Source: Immundisolibacteraceae bacterium
Lineage (GTDB): Bacteria; Pseudomonadota; Gammaproteobacteria; Immundisolibacterales; Immundisolibacteraceae
Reading direction: 5' to 3'
NCBI GenBank assembly: GCA_016763355.1
Contig: JAESTY010000008.1
Coordinates: forward strand, 1-17,113
DNA length: 17,113 bases
Shown: positions 1-6,171 of the stretch, one piece after another
How positions within the stretch are numbered: the stretch's first letter is position 1
How the letters are laid out: each line of letters starts with the position of its first letter
Notes under the pieces: generated by a model
What the model was told of the DNA's origin: nothing
Seen by the model: only the letters and a program-made list of their open reading frames with translations
Database searches by the model: none
Made by a program: the position numbers and the translations under genes

Positions 1-177
1 TACATTTGTTTGGGTATAATCTTTTCACTTTGGGTATGGTCATCAATCTAATTACAAGTTCAAGGGGAACTGATAAATACGATAATTTGAGGGCTTTTTA
101 TTCTTAGTCGCCTTCAATATTTTTCGCTTTGATAAAGGGTTTACGATTCATCAATCCCCTTAACTAAGGCATTAGAT
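1..177. repeat. Direct repeat R1, copy a (right part)
   Basis: This stretch matches 7160-7336 with only a few substitutions (for example near 107-113 and at about 132). If the window is circular it is continuous with 17015-17113, giving a ~276-bp stretch of which ~230 bp is unique R1 length. It contains two TTTGGGTAT direct repeats 21 bp apart (about 9-38) and a TATAAT box. It is non-coding in all frames. The spacing of two short direct repeats next to a hairpin suggests a protein-binding or origin-associated site, but that function is inference. Confidence 0.9.
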
Positions 178-360
178 CTGGGTGTTGAAATTGTTTGATA
201 ATTTGGTTTTTAAGCAATTGTATGAAGGCTTATTTATTAACTAAAGTCAAAAGCTTTAAAGAAGCTTCAGAAGGTTTCTTTTCGTCTCTTTTTCATTGGA
301 TTACTAAGCTTTTTGTAAAGTTTGAATACTTAGAAAAACGCTCTGGCTTATACTTATATA
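178..360. other. Intergenic spacer between R1a and R2a
   Basis: AT-rich stretch with no convincing ORF. It begins just after an 18-bp sequence, aactaaggcattagatct (162-179), which recurs at 7973-7990 and in shortened form at 7321-7336. I see no RNA gene or strong terminator here. Confidence 0.5.
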
Positions 361-845
361 CATAAACACATACTTTACTACCCATCTACAGACAATAAAG
401 TTGAACCTTCCAAAAACTTAAAATTTTTGCATATAATATATATTAACGTATATATAAATAAGTTTACGTATTAAAAATACAACTTTATGCGTGATAAAAA
501 TAAATAAATTAAAATAACTAATCTTAAGATACATTAAATAATATTTAAAAACCATAAAGTATACCTGTACGAACTTCAAGTAATGGCGAAAACCGTATTA
601 TCTGGATAGGATGATAAGTCAGTTGTAGATACACTAAATAAGCCATATATTGAGTATTTTAATGCCTATCATATTTTGACAGGCATGTTTTTAGCTGTCA
701 AAATATGACATAGGGGTTATGTGGAAGAACCCCCAAAAAGGACTAATCTGAGATTTGATAAACTCTCTGCCGAGGGCGATTATCTAAAAAACTTGGCGAT
801 AAATCCCCAATCCTTTTTAGATAATTCAAAGTTAAGCACAAATAT
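361..845. repeat. Direct repeat R2, copy a, with nested hairpins
   Basis: Matches 9791-10275 over ~485 bp; the 3' 200 bp (646-845) is best conserved, the middle is more diverged. It carries a perfect 14-bp stem with 12-nt loop (669-682 / 695-708), then GGGGTT/AACCCC (713-718 / 728-733), then a 12-bp perfect inverted repeat (779-790 / 814-825) enclosing TTGG/CCAA. A GTG-initiated reading frame runs through the end of this region but has no ribosome binding site and no protein-like composition, so I regard it as non-coding. The nested hairpins suggest an origin of transfer, a single-strand origin or another structured replication or recombination site; no relaxase is encoded here. Confidence 0.9.
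669..708. other. 14-bp-stem hairpin in R2a
   Basis: TCATATTTTGACAG at 669-682 pairs perfectly with CTGTCAAAATATGA at 695-708 around a 12-nt loop. The copy at 10101-10139 keeps both arms exactly while its loop is 11 nt, so the arms rather than the loop are conserved. Confidence 0.85.
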
Positions 846-899
846 GATCCGAAACGATTGTAAAACGGAAATATGTTTATTCGAAACAAGTCGTCTTCT

Positions 900-1166
900 T
901 TCCGTTTTCGGAGATAAACAATGCATTTCGGAGCAAATCACTTGCGGAAGCGAGGTGCTCAATAGGGCTCTTACTTTGCTCTTTGGGGCTAGTCAAAAAC
1001 GAACTCGTTTAATCAAAATACAATTGTATTTTGATTTGCGTTTACTTCCGTTTTCGGGGATAAACAATGCATTTCGGAGCAAATCACTTGCGGAAGCGAG
1101 GTGCTCAATAGGGCTCTTACTTTGCTCTTTGAAGCTAATCAAAAACGAATCCCGTTTAATATCAAT
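900..1166. repeat. Two ~120-bp tandem repeats flanking a 26-bp palindrome
   Basis: 900-1019 and 1046-1166 are near-identical direct repeats offset by 146 bp, sharing blocks such as ATGCATTTCGGAGC and CACTTGCGGAAGCGAGG. Between and overlapping them is a perfect 26-bp palindrome at 1011-1036 centred on CAATTG. The repeats are absent from the R2b side, so this is specific to unit 1. Function is unknown; regulatory or recombination sites are possible. No attC-type core sites are seen. Confidence 0.85.
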
Positions 1167-1689
1167 AATCATCTTTTTGGATTAACTCTTCAATAGTAGG
1201 GTTGTTTTCCAAATAATAATCCATAAAAACTTTATCCTCTAAAGCTGTTCTATACTCTCTTTTAAACCTTAAAGTATTTAATTTACAATAACTCTCACCT
1301 AATTTTGTTTGAGCTTCATCTATTTGATTTACTATTTCTAGATGCTCTTCAAATGTTTTCTTAAGAATAAAATGTATCAATGGAAACCTACTGACAGTAT
1401 CTTCATTTAAATTTACAATTTTAAACTCTTGTCTGAAAATTTTAGGATTTTCTTCATAATATTCACTTACAATTGCCCTTGTATTTTCAGCATAAGTAAG
1501 TAGACCAGCACCAGTTTGAATCTCTGGTAAAGCATCTTGGCTATGATAAAGATCTCCTAAACCTTTTTCCTTTTGGATATCAAGGTAGATATCCCCTTTT
1601 TTCCATCCGTGATCATCGCTTTTTAAAGCTCTATAGCAAACTACATATAAGCCTATAGTAATATCTTTACTTTTAAATTGCATGTACAT
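1162..1689 (-). CDS. Hypothetical protein, ~173-175 aa
   Basis: I do not recognise this protein. It is a soluble, charged polypeptide with no membrane segment or signal peptide; the C-terminal third is rich in Glu/Lys and predicted helical (from roughly the HFILKKTFEEHLEIV segment on). The longest open frame starts at 1716, but a strong GGAGGG (1698-1693) lies just before two closely spaced ATG codons at 1689 and 1683; spacing favours 1683 (9 nt) with 1689 as alternative, so the upstream ATG is unlikely. It is divergently oriented to the MerR/coiled-coil gene at 1811, with ~120 bp between them holding promoters for both. It has no counterpart in unit 2. It could be an addiction, antirestriction or cargo protein; nothing in the sequence decides. 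Confidence 0.7.
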   Translation of the reverse strand: MYMQFKSKDITIGLYVVCYRALKSDDHGWKKGDIYLDIQKEKGLGDLYHSQDALPEIQTGAGLLTYAENTRAIVSEYYEENPKIFRQEFKIVNLNEDTVSRFPLIHFILKKTFEEHLEIVNQIDEAQTKLGESYCKLNTLRFKREYRTALEDKVFMDYYLENNPTIEELIQKDDY

Positions 1690-1751
1690 GAGCCCTCCAT
1701 TTGTTAGCAATTGCATCTACAGAACATATCGTTATGTTAATTAAATATTGA

Positions 1752-1757
1752 TATAAT
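1752..1757 (+). promoter_or_regulatory. -10 box (TATAAT) for the gene at 1811
   Basis: A consensus TATAAT lies 54 bp upstream of the ATG. No good -35 hexamer is seen at 17-18 bp. Confidence 0.45.
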
Positions 1758-1788
1758 TAAAAGAAAGAAAGATTTATATTAAGTCGAT

Positions 1789-1808
1789 AACCCAAAAAAA
1801 AGAGGGTT
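1789..1808 (+). promoter_or_regulatory. Inverted repeat covering the ribosome binding site of the 1811 gene
   Basis: AACCC (1789-1793) can pair with GGGTT (1804-1808); the latter includes the GAGGG ribosome binding site. The unit 2 paralogue has an equivalent inverted repeat over its ribosome binding site (11271-11298). It may be an autoregulatory operator or an RNA structure limiting translation. Confidence 0.45.
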
Positions 1809-1810
1809 TT

Positions 1811-2356
1811 ATGAATTCACAACAGTCACAAGAGAAGTTCAAAGTAGAAGATTGCTATAATGCTCGTGATATCGAAAGAATCACAGGTATTTCACAGGCT
1901 ACAGTACGTAAGTATATTCAACACTACAAAGGGTTTATAGAGGTTAGGAAAGGGAATAAGAATCGCAACTTGTTCACACCTAAATCTATGGCTATTTTAG
2001 TGAAGATCAAGTCTTTAACTCAAGAAGGGTGTAGTCGCAAGCAGATTAAGGGTGTTTTGGGTGCAGACACAAGTACAACACAGCAGACACAACAAGAAAA
2101 AACGCTAGAACCTTCTTCAAGACAAGTAGATCACAGATCACAGGAGTCTGTTGTGTTTGATAACCATTATCATACAGAACAGATAAAAGAGTTAAATTTA
2201 ACGATTCACACCTTGGTCACAGAACTCCAAAAGACAAGAGAAGAATATAAAAGCGTAAAACATGGCTTTTATTTTATTCAAAGTCAACTAGATCATATGA
2301 ATAAGCCTTGGTGGGTTAAGGTTAAGGAATGGATTTCAAATGGAAGAAAAAAATAG
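1811..2356 (+). CDS. MerR-type HTH / coiled-coil protein with Trp-rich tail (RacA-like architecture)
   Basis: 181 aa. Residues ~15-85 form a MerR-like winged helix-turn-helix (YNARDIERITGISQATVRKY, then LFTPKSMAILVKIKSL and RKQIKGVLG). A polar Gln/Ser/Thr linker (~85-120) leads to a helical coiled coil (~122-165), and the chain ends in a short basic amphipathic tail with Trp167, Trp168 and Trp174 (PWWVKVKEWISNGRKK). This layout resembles Bacillus RacA and plasmid-borne MerR/coiled-coil proteins with Trp-rich ends, which bind DNA and a membrane or partner. A role in plasmid segregation or copy-number control is inferred, especially as no ParA is present. The unit 2 paralogue at 10668-11270 keeps the same three-part layout with low identity. 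GAGGG precedes the ATG by 4 nt. Overlaps the next ORF by 17 bp. Confidence 0.8.
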   Translation: MNSQQSQEKFKVEDCYNARDIERITGISQATVRKYIQHYKGFIEVRKGNKNRNLFTPKSMAILVKIKSLTQEGCSRKQIKGVLGADTSTTQQTQQEKTLEPSSRQVDHRSQESVVFDNHYHTEQIKELNLTIHTLVTELQKTREEYKSVKHGFYFIQSQLDHMNKPWWVKVKEWISNGRKK

Positions 2357-2537
2357 CCCTATACTTTTATCTCCAGATAAAGCATCTGAACTTTTAATGG
2401 TTTCAAAAGCAACTTTATATAGATGGACATCAAAAAAATATAAGAATATTCCATTTATAAAATCAGGAGAATCTCAAAATGCTAAGATTTTTTTTGATAA
2501 AACTAAGTTAATGGAATGGTTTTCAGAAAAAAGATAA
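2340..2537 (+). CDS. Small excisionase/AlpA-type HTH DNA-binding protein
   Basis: 65 aa. The sequence LLSPDKASELLMVSKATLYRW followed by IPFIKSGESQNAKIFFDKTKLMEWF has the pattern of the HTH_17/excisionase-like family: a MerR-type helix-turn-helix with a short wing and a closing helix. The start codon lies inside the end of the preceding gene (17-bp overlap), suggesting translational coupling with the MerR/coiled-coil protein. Such proteins act as accessory DNA-bending or regulatory factors; no integrase is encoded nearby, so a recombination-directionality role is unlikely here and co-operation with the upstream DNA-binding protein in plasmid maintenance is my inference. The matching position in unit 2 is taken by an unrelated DUF4177-like gene. 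Confidence 0.75.
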   Translation: MEEKNSPILLSPDKASELLMVSKATLYRWTSKKYKNIPFIKSGESQNAKIFFDKTKLMEWFSEKR

Positions 2538-2760
2538 ATTATTTTTTTATTTTATTAAAATGTTCATAAATTAAAAATCAATATTTTGTTAAGTTAACTG
2601 TATTTGTAACAAACTAAGCTTGTATAAGCTATTAAATAGTAGCTTATTCATGAAAAATAGTGATTTATTTAAAAAAACCAACCAACTCTATAATATAAAA
2701 AATGAACAAAATTAAAATCTCTAAACAGGCTTAGATAAAAGGCTTTTAAAGGTAATTAAA

Positions 2761-2807
2761 AAAAAATGAACAATCGACTATTGGCAGTAGTTGATTGTTC
2801 ATTTTTT
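2761..2807. terminator. Strong bidirectional intrinsic terminator
   Basis: A 20-bp stem (2761-2780 / 2788-2807) with one G:T pair and a 7-nt loop, starting with six A and ending with six T, so it works on both strands. It closes the 1811-2537 operon. Confidence 0.85.
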
Positions 2808-2912
2808 TATTTATTTTGGCATTTGGTTCATTTCAGTGTTTTTTTTAGAAATAAAGGGTTGAAGACTTCTAAATATTTATGTAAAATGTTTCATAAATTA
2901 TTTTTAGAACAA

Positions 2913-2949
2913 AAAAAATCCATTCCTTAGACGGGAAAATGGATTTTTT
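2913..2949. terminator. Second bidirectional terminator, upstream of the rep operon
   Basis: AAAAAATCCATT (2913-2924) pairs with AATGGATTTTTT (2938-2949) around a 13-nt loop. It ends 167 nt before the ATG of the regulator at 3116. A comparable hairpin sits at the same distance before the unit 2 regulator (13396-13436). Confidence 0.75.
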
Positions 2950-2981
2950 GAATTTGTAAGCTGGCGGCAACCAAACTTATA

Positions 2982-3010
2982 TTTAACAAATATTGAACTT
3001 ATTGTAATAT
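2982..3010 (+). promoter_or_regulatory. Candidate promoter of the unit 1 replication operon
   Basis: TTTAAC (2982-2987), 17-bp spacer, TAATAT (3005-3010). The predicted start near 3017 would place the 19-bp palindrome at 3041-3059 in the early transcribed region. Confidence 0.45.
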
Positions 3011-3040
3011 AAACTCAATACTAAAGACAAGATTTATCAT

Positions 3041-3059
3041 AATTATTTAGTAAATAATT
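3041..3059. promoter_or_regulatory. 19-bp perfect palindrome, likely operator of the 3116 regulator
   Basis: AATTATTTA-G-TAAATAATT is a perfect inverted repeat lying 57 bp before the regulator's ATG, in the position expected for autorepression. The unit 2 regulator has a related TTTTTACT/AGTAAAAA palindrome at 13550-13565. Confidence 0.55.
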
Positions 3060-3115
3060 TTAAATCTAAAGTCTAATATTTTTGGTTTCTTATAGCTTCA
3101 CTTTAAGGAGTTATC

Positions 3116-3511
3116 ATGGAACAAAGCATTCCTAAAAAAAGAAAACAAGTAGATCTCTTGCACGATAGAGACTCAAAAACAGATCCTCTACATCCTTTAC
3201 GTAGAATTTTACTAGCAACTTACTCTCAAGAAAGTTTAGCAAAAATGTGTGAAGTTAATAGATCTACTATAAGTAGAGTTTTTAACGGAACAGCAAAACC
3301 ATCATACAAGTTAGAAATTTTATTATATGGATTTGCATCCGCAGTGCTAAATGAGTATGAAGATTTAGATATAGTGGATGAAATTTTTCATTATAAAACA
3401 CTTTTTGATAATTATAAATTTCCTAAATATCCACATAAAAAATACCCAATGAATGGTGCTTTTGCTCCTACAAAAGTTTGGAGAAATTCAGAAGGAGAAA
3501 ATAATGAATAA
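3116..3511 (+). CDS. Cro/CI-like HTH regulator preceding the replication gene
   Basis: 131 aa. A basic N-terminus (PKKRKQ) is followed by a lambda-repressor-type helix-turn-helix at ~36-65 (YSQESLAKMCEVNRSTISRVFNG). The segment NGTAKPSYKLEILLYGFASAVLNE aligns well with the unit 2 regulator at 13608-13931, so the two are homologous. AAGGAG (3104-3109) gives a good start at 3116. The 3' end overlaps the replication gene by 8 bp. Position, coupling and upstream palindrome argue for a copy-number repressor or an initiator accessory protein; which of these it is cannot be told from sequence alone. Confidence 0.8.
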   Translation: MEQSIPKKRKQVDLLHDRDSKTDPLHPLRRILLATYSQESLAKMCEVNRSTISRVFNGTAKPSYKLEILLYGFASAVLNEYEDLDIVDEIFHYKTLFDNYKFPKYPHKKYPMNGAFAPTKVWRNSEGENNE

Positions 3512-4772
3512 TATTATTTTAAATAATGAGAACTCTTCATTTAGACCTTCAGAAGTTTTGGATAACCCTAGACCACTACCACAAAAAAAACCTTGGAAAG
3601 ATTTTTACGAACAACAACAAGATCTTGAAGATAAAGTTTGTTTAGGCTTAATTCCTAAAGCTTGTTATCAAGTTTATTCGTACTTGAAAATAAAAGCTCA
3701 TTGGGGAGATAAAGCACCAAGAAGAGTAAAAGACTTTGCAGGACTAGCAGAGTATCTTTTATATCGTGGAGAAGTAATAACAGGTCGAATTAAAATACAA
3801 AAGCTGACAGGCTTAACAGAGGGTCAAATTAAATCAGCTTTAAATATTCTTATTCGTGATGGATACTTAGAAAAAATTCTAAGTATTACAGGATTAGCAA
3901 CTCACTATAGATTTTGTGGATTATGGGAGACAAAAATAGAGAAAAACGTAAGGCTTTTTTTTGAAAACCAACAACACGCATCAAAAGACACTCAAGCACC
4001 ACAAGAAACCCCTATAAAACCTATAGTTTCAGAGCTTGAAAAACCCGCCAACAACACGCATCAAAACCACACTCTACTTATAGAAAATAAATTTTCTAAA
4101 CCGGATAATATATCTATAGATTCTTCGAATCATATAATCGAATATAATTCGATAGAAGTGCAAGAGGATAAATCCTCTAATTTAATTGATAAATTAAAAT
4201 TGCTTGAGTTTAGCCCATCTAGGACAGACATACTTTCATTTCATGGTGTAGAAACTTCTATTAATGATAAAACTTTCAATAGGCTTTTTAAAAAAGGAAA
4301 GGAAGCTAATTTAAACTTAGTAGCTCAGTTGGGTGATGAATACATTACATACATTATTGCTAATGCTCTTTTAGATCAAGAGAAAGGTAAATTGATTGTT
4401 AAAGATGGTTTAATAATTAATGCTTCTAAAAAGTCTTTTAGAAAGGATGATTTTATTTCATTTTGTGAAGATTCACAAAACAGATTAAAAGAAAAGTCTC
4501 AAGAAAATAAAAAGGATAAACTGAAAGAGTTAAGGCTTAATGAAGAAAAGAAAGGGTTCGCCCAAAAACAAGCAAATAAAGCCTTAGAACTAGAGAGAAT
4601 CCGTTACGACAAAGCATATATCAATGAAAACTATAGTGATTTAAAGCGTTTTTTCTCAAAAGAGATTAAACAGTATGGCGATAGTGAAAACATCTTAAAA
4701 ATGATACTCCCAACGCTTTTAGATAATTATCCAAATTATAGTTTTAATCCAAAAATAGTATTGGGGGCATAA
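3504..4772 (+). CDS. Winged-helix plasmid replication protein with intragenic origin-like repeats
   Basis: 422 aa from the ATG at 3504, which has AAGGAG 6 nt upstream; an in-frame ATG at 3453 lies inside the previous gene and lacks such a site. Residues ~50-140 look like a winged helix-turn-helix (RIKIQKLTGLTEGQIKSALN, then IRDGYLEKI and a wing), as in plasmid/phage initiators of the lambda O/DnaD-like type. A low-complexity linker (~150-230) is coded by DNA holding two 19-bp direct repeats and a run of small palindromes. The C-terminal half is helical and very Lys/Glu-rich (~320-390), ending in a small conserved-looking domain (DLKRFFSKEIKQYGDSENIL). I infer an initiator or helicase-loader organiser for unit 1. 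It shows no resemblance to rolling-circle Rep or to the unit 2 primase. Confidence 0.7.
   Translation: MNNIILNNENSSFRPSEVLDNPRPLPQKKPWKDFYEQQQDLEDKVCLGLIPKACYQVYSYLKIKAHWGDKAPRRVKDFAGLAEYLLYRGEVITGRIKIQKLTGLTEGQIKSALNILIRDGYLEKILSITGLATHYRFCGLWETKIEKNVRLFFENQQHASKDTQAPQETPIKPIVSELEKPANNTHQNHTLLIENKFSKPDNISIDSSNHIIEYNSIEVQEDKSSNLIDKLKLLEFSPSRTDILSFHGVETSINDKTFNRLFKKGKEANLNLVAQLGDEYITYIIANALLDQEKGKLIVKDGLIINASKKSFRKDDFISFCEDSQNRLKEKSQENKKDKLKELRLNEEKKGFAQKQANKALELERIRYDKAYINENYSDLKRFFSKEIKQYGDSENILKMILPTLLDNYPNYSFNPKIVLGA
3968..3986 (+). repeat. 19-bp iteron-like repeat, copy 1, inside the rep gene
   Basis: ccaacaacacgcatcaaaa, identical to 4048-4066. The 80-bp offset is not a multiple of three, so the two copies encode different peptides and the DNA, not the protein, is conserved. 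Confidence 0.75.
4048..4066 (+). repeat. 19-bp iteron-like repeat, copy 2, inside the rep gene
   Basis: Identical to 3968-3986 but read in another frame (NNTHQN versus QQHASK). It lies 15 bp before an AT-rich block of consecutive palindromes. Confidence 0.75.
4081..4195. other. AT-rich block of six consecutive small inverted repeats (candidate origin core)
   Basis: Perfect inverted repeats follow one another: TAGAAAAT/ATTTTCTA (4081-4098), ATCTATAGAT (4112-4121), GATTC/GAATC (4119-4131), ATCGAAT/ATTCGAT (4137-4153), AGAGGAT/ATCCTCT (4163-4178) and AATTTA/TAAATT (4179-4195). It is still coding. Next to two iterons this resembles the unwinding region of an origin placed inside an initiator gene, as in lambda O. 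Confidence 0.5.
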
Positions 4773-4867
4773 TGTTTAATATTTATCCTTGGCTTAAACC
4801 GCCAAAGCCAATCATAAAGCAATATACAGCGATTTCATTAAAGGGTGACAAAAAATGTACTCAATAA
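4772..4867 (+). CDS. Very short ORF, 31 aa, coupled to rep
   Basis: The ATG overlaps the TAA of the replication gene by one base and GGGG lies just upstream, so translational coupling is plausible. The peptide begins MFNIYPWLKPPKP and is basic. It overlaps the next small ORF by 13 bp. Unknown function; it may simply be a remnant. Confidence 0.35.
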   Translation: MFNIYPWLKPPKPIIKQYTAISLKGDKKCTQ

Positions 4868-4995
4868 AATTGTATGCCTTTTTAGTTGATATTTGGTATG
4901 AAATAGTGGTTGAAGGGTGCTTTATCACAGATCACAGCAGGGAAAACGAGCAAAAAAAAGAACTGTTCATAAGAAATCTTATGTTTACTTCATAA
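4855..4995 (+). CDS. Short ORF, 46 aa, overlapping the Xer site
   Basis: Starts MYSIKLYAFLVDIWYEIVVE and ends in a charged tail. AAAGGG lies 9 nt before the ATG. Its last codons cover the dif-like site at 4962-4989. No family recognised. It may be a real small protein of the operon or an open frame kept by the site. Confidence 0.4.
   Translation: MYSIKLYAFLVDIWYEIVVEGCFITDHSRENEQKKELFIRNLMFTS
4962..4989 (+). other. dif/cer-like XerC/XerD recombination site of unit 1
   Basis: ACTGTTCATAA (XerC-type arm), GAAATC (6-bp centre), TTATGTTTACT (XerD-type arm). Each arm differs by one base from the corresponding arm at 13191-13218, while the centres differ. The XerD arm is close to the well-known E. 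coli dif arm TTATGTTAAAT. Expected role: resolution of plasmid multimers by host XerC/XerD. Confidence 0.65.
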
Positions 4996-5026
4996 AAGTG
5001 ATTTTACAGACAAACAAGGAGACCCA

Positions 5027-5473
5027 ATGGGAATATTAGATTTAGTTAAAGATGGCGTAAAATTAGCTCAAGCATCAGATAATATACCTTTCATAAAGTA
5101 TATGGATGAGCTAAGAGATAAAGCTAATGAGTTTAGAGAAAAAACTAATGACATGAGAGATATTATTTTTGATTTAAAAGAAAAATCAAGAGAAAAAGAT
5201 GAGGAAATTAAACAATTAAAAGAAAGATTGAATCCAAAAAAAACTTTGATAAAAGAGGGAGATTTTTATTACGAAACTGATGATCAAGGAAAAGCAATCG
5301 GAGATAAGTATTGTTCTCACTGTTATCAGGACGAAGGAATTTGTTACTTTTTAAGTATAGTTCATCATTACAAAGTAGATTGCAAAAGATGTAGTAATAC
5401 TTTTGAAGTTCCTAGACCTGAAGTTCAAGTAAAGGCAATACCAACTAGTCATTTTTGGGGTGATGATCGATGA
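5027..5473 (+). CDS. Coiled-coil / zinc-ribbon protein
   Basis: 148 aa. An N-terminal helix (GILDLVKDGVKLAQ) is followed by a charged coiled coil (~25-70), then a C-terminal domain with two CxxC knuckles (Cys96-Cys99 in YCSHC and Cys119-Cys122 in DCKRC), typical of a rubredoxin-like zinc ribbon. Small proteins of this shape occur widely on mobile elements and in chromosomes without a settled function. AAGGAG lies 6 nt before the ATG, one of the best ribosome binding sites in the window. It overlaps the next gene by an ATGA junction, so the two are translationally coupled; both carry coiled coils and may interact. Confidence 0.75.
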   Translation: MGILDLVKDGVKLAQASDNIPFIKYMDELRDKANEFREKTNDMRDIIFDLKEKSREKDEEIKQLKERLNPKKTLIKEGDFYYETDDQGKAIGDKYCSHCYQDEGICYFLSIVHHYKVDCKRCSNTFEVPRPEVQVKAIPTSHFWGDDR

Positions 5474-5721
5474 ATGAAATTGATATTTTTGGACTATTTA
5501 AAATTAGCTCATTTCAACTTATGGGGTGGACGTTAGTTTTCTCAATAGGTTATGGAATTCAATCAGTATGCATTGTATTAAATGAAATTAAAGCAGAAAT
5601 TATAGAAATTAAAGAGGAATTAAGTGAACATCATAGTGATGAAAAACAAGCTCTTTTGGATATTTCTACTGAAATATCTAATTTAAAAAATGATGGAATT
5701 GATGAAGAGAATTTGTACTAA
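5470..5721 (+). CDS. Single-pass membrane protein with cytoplasmic coiled coil
   Basis: 83 aa. One hydrophobic segment (~15-37, FQLMGWTLVFSIGYGIQSVCIV) is followed by an acidic coiled coil (NEIKAEIIEIKEELSEHH...). The start overlaps the stop of the zinc-ribbon gene (ATGA), with GGGG 9-10 nt upstream. The charge distribution suggests the coiled coil lies in the cytoplasm. It could anchor the zinc-ribbon protein at the membrane, a segregation or defence-type arrangement; this is inference. No family recognised. Confidence 0.65.
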   Translation: MNEIDIFGLFKISSFQLMGWTLVFSIGYGIQSVCIVLNEIKAEIIEIKEELSEHHSDEKQALLDISTEISNLKNDGIDEENLY

Positions 5722-5739
5722 AGGTGGGTGAATTAGATC

Positions 5740-5946
5740 ATGGAACATTATAGTCAAAAACTAGGAAAAAACGTTTCTACTGAAGAATATTTACAAAATC
5801 ATTTGTATTTATTATCTCAACAAAAATCACTAATTCAAGAAGAAGTAAAACCAATGAATCAAAATAAATTAATGCACTTTTTAAAAGTCAGAATAAAGAA
5901 GAAATTCAAGTTCTTCAGTAGATTTTGCAAAGAGTATAATCTTTGA
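5740..5946 (+). CDS. Small basic hypothetical protein
   Basis: 68 aa, with a Gln/Asn-rich first half and a strongly basic C-terminus (KVRIKKKFKFFSRFCKEYNL). It lies 18 bp after the membrane protein gene with an AAGGTGGG sequence upstream. It probably belongs to the same operon. Unknown function. Confidence 0.5.
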   Translation: MEHYSQKLGKNVSTEEYLQNHLYLLSQQKSLIQEEVKPMNQNKLMHFLKVRIKKKFKFFSRFCKEYNL

Positions 5947-5985
5947 CGTTTTAACCTCTCTAAATGTCTAAATAATGGTCATACA

Positions 5986-6168
5986 ATGTCAGTAACTACC
6001 TTTTTGAAGTTCTTGAAGGTTTTAGAAATATTTGGACACGATAAAAACAAAGATCTGATAGAAAACTTTAATAGTTTTAACATGTGGGACTTAAAAAGCA
6101 TGTACGAAAATAGAGAAGATCTAAACGCTTTGTTTGATGCAATGGATAAAATTAAAGAAGAATACTAA
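5986..6168 (+). CDS. Small acidic hypothetical protein
   Basis: 60 aa, mostly helical, without a recognised motif. The ribosome binding site is weak. The stop codon is immediately followed by the GTTG...CAAC repeat array, so the transcript would end there at the 6221-6249 terminator. Confidence 0.45.
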   Translation: MSVTTFLKFLKVLEIFGHDKNKDLIENFNSFNMWDLKSMYENREDLNALFDAMDKIKEEY

Positions 6169-6171
6169 AAA

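Noticed and set aside
780..962. 60-aa minus-strand reading frame
   Set aside because: Lies entirely in R2a and the first tandem repeat, without ribosome binding site or protein-like features.
900..1166. Integron attC sites or a CRISPR array
   Set aside because: No attC core sites, no integrase, only two long copies without regular short spacers.
721..1185. 154-aa plus-strand reading frame
   Set aside because: GTG start without a ribosome binding site; it runs through R2a hairpins and the tandem repeats, with composition dictated by those repeats.
3453..3503. Upstream ATG as start of the unit 1 replication protein
   Set aside because: It lies within the regulator gene and lacks a ribosome binding site; the ATG at 3504 has AAGGAG at ideal spacing.
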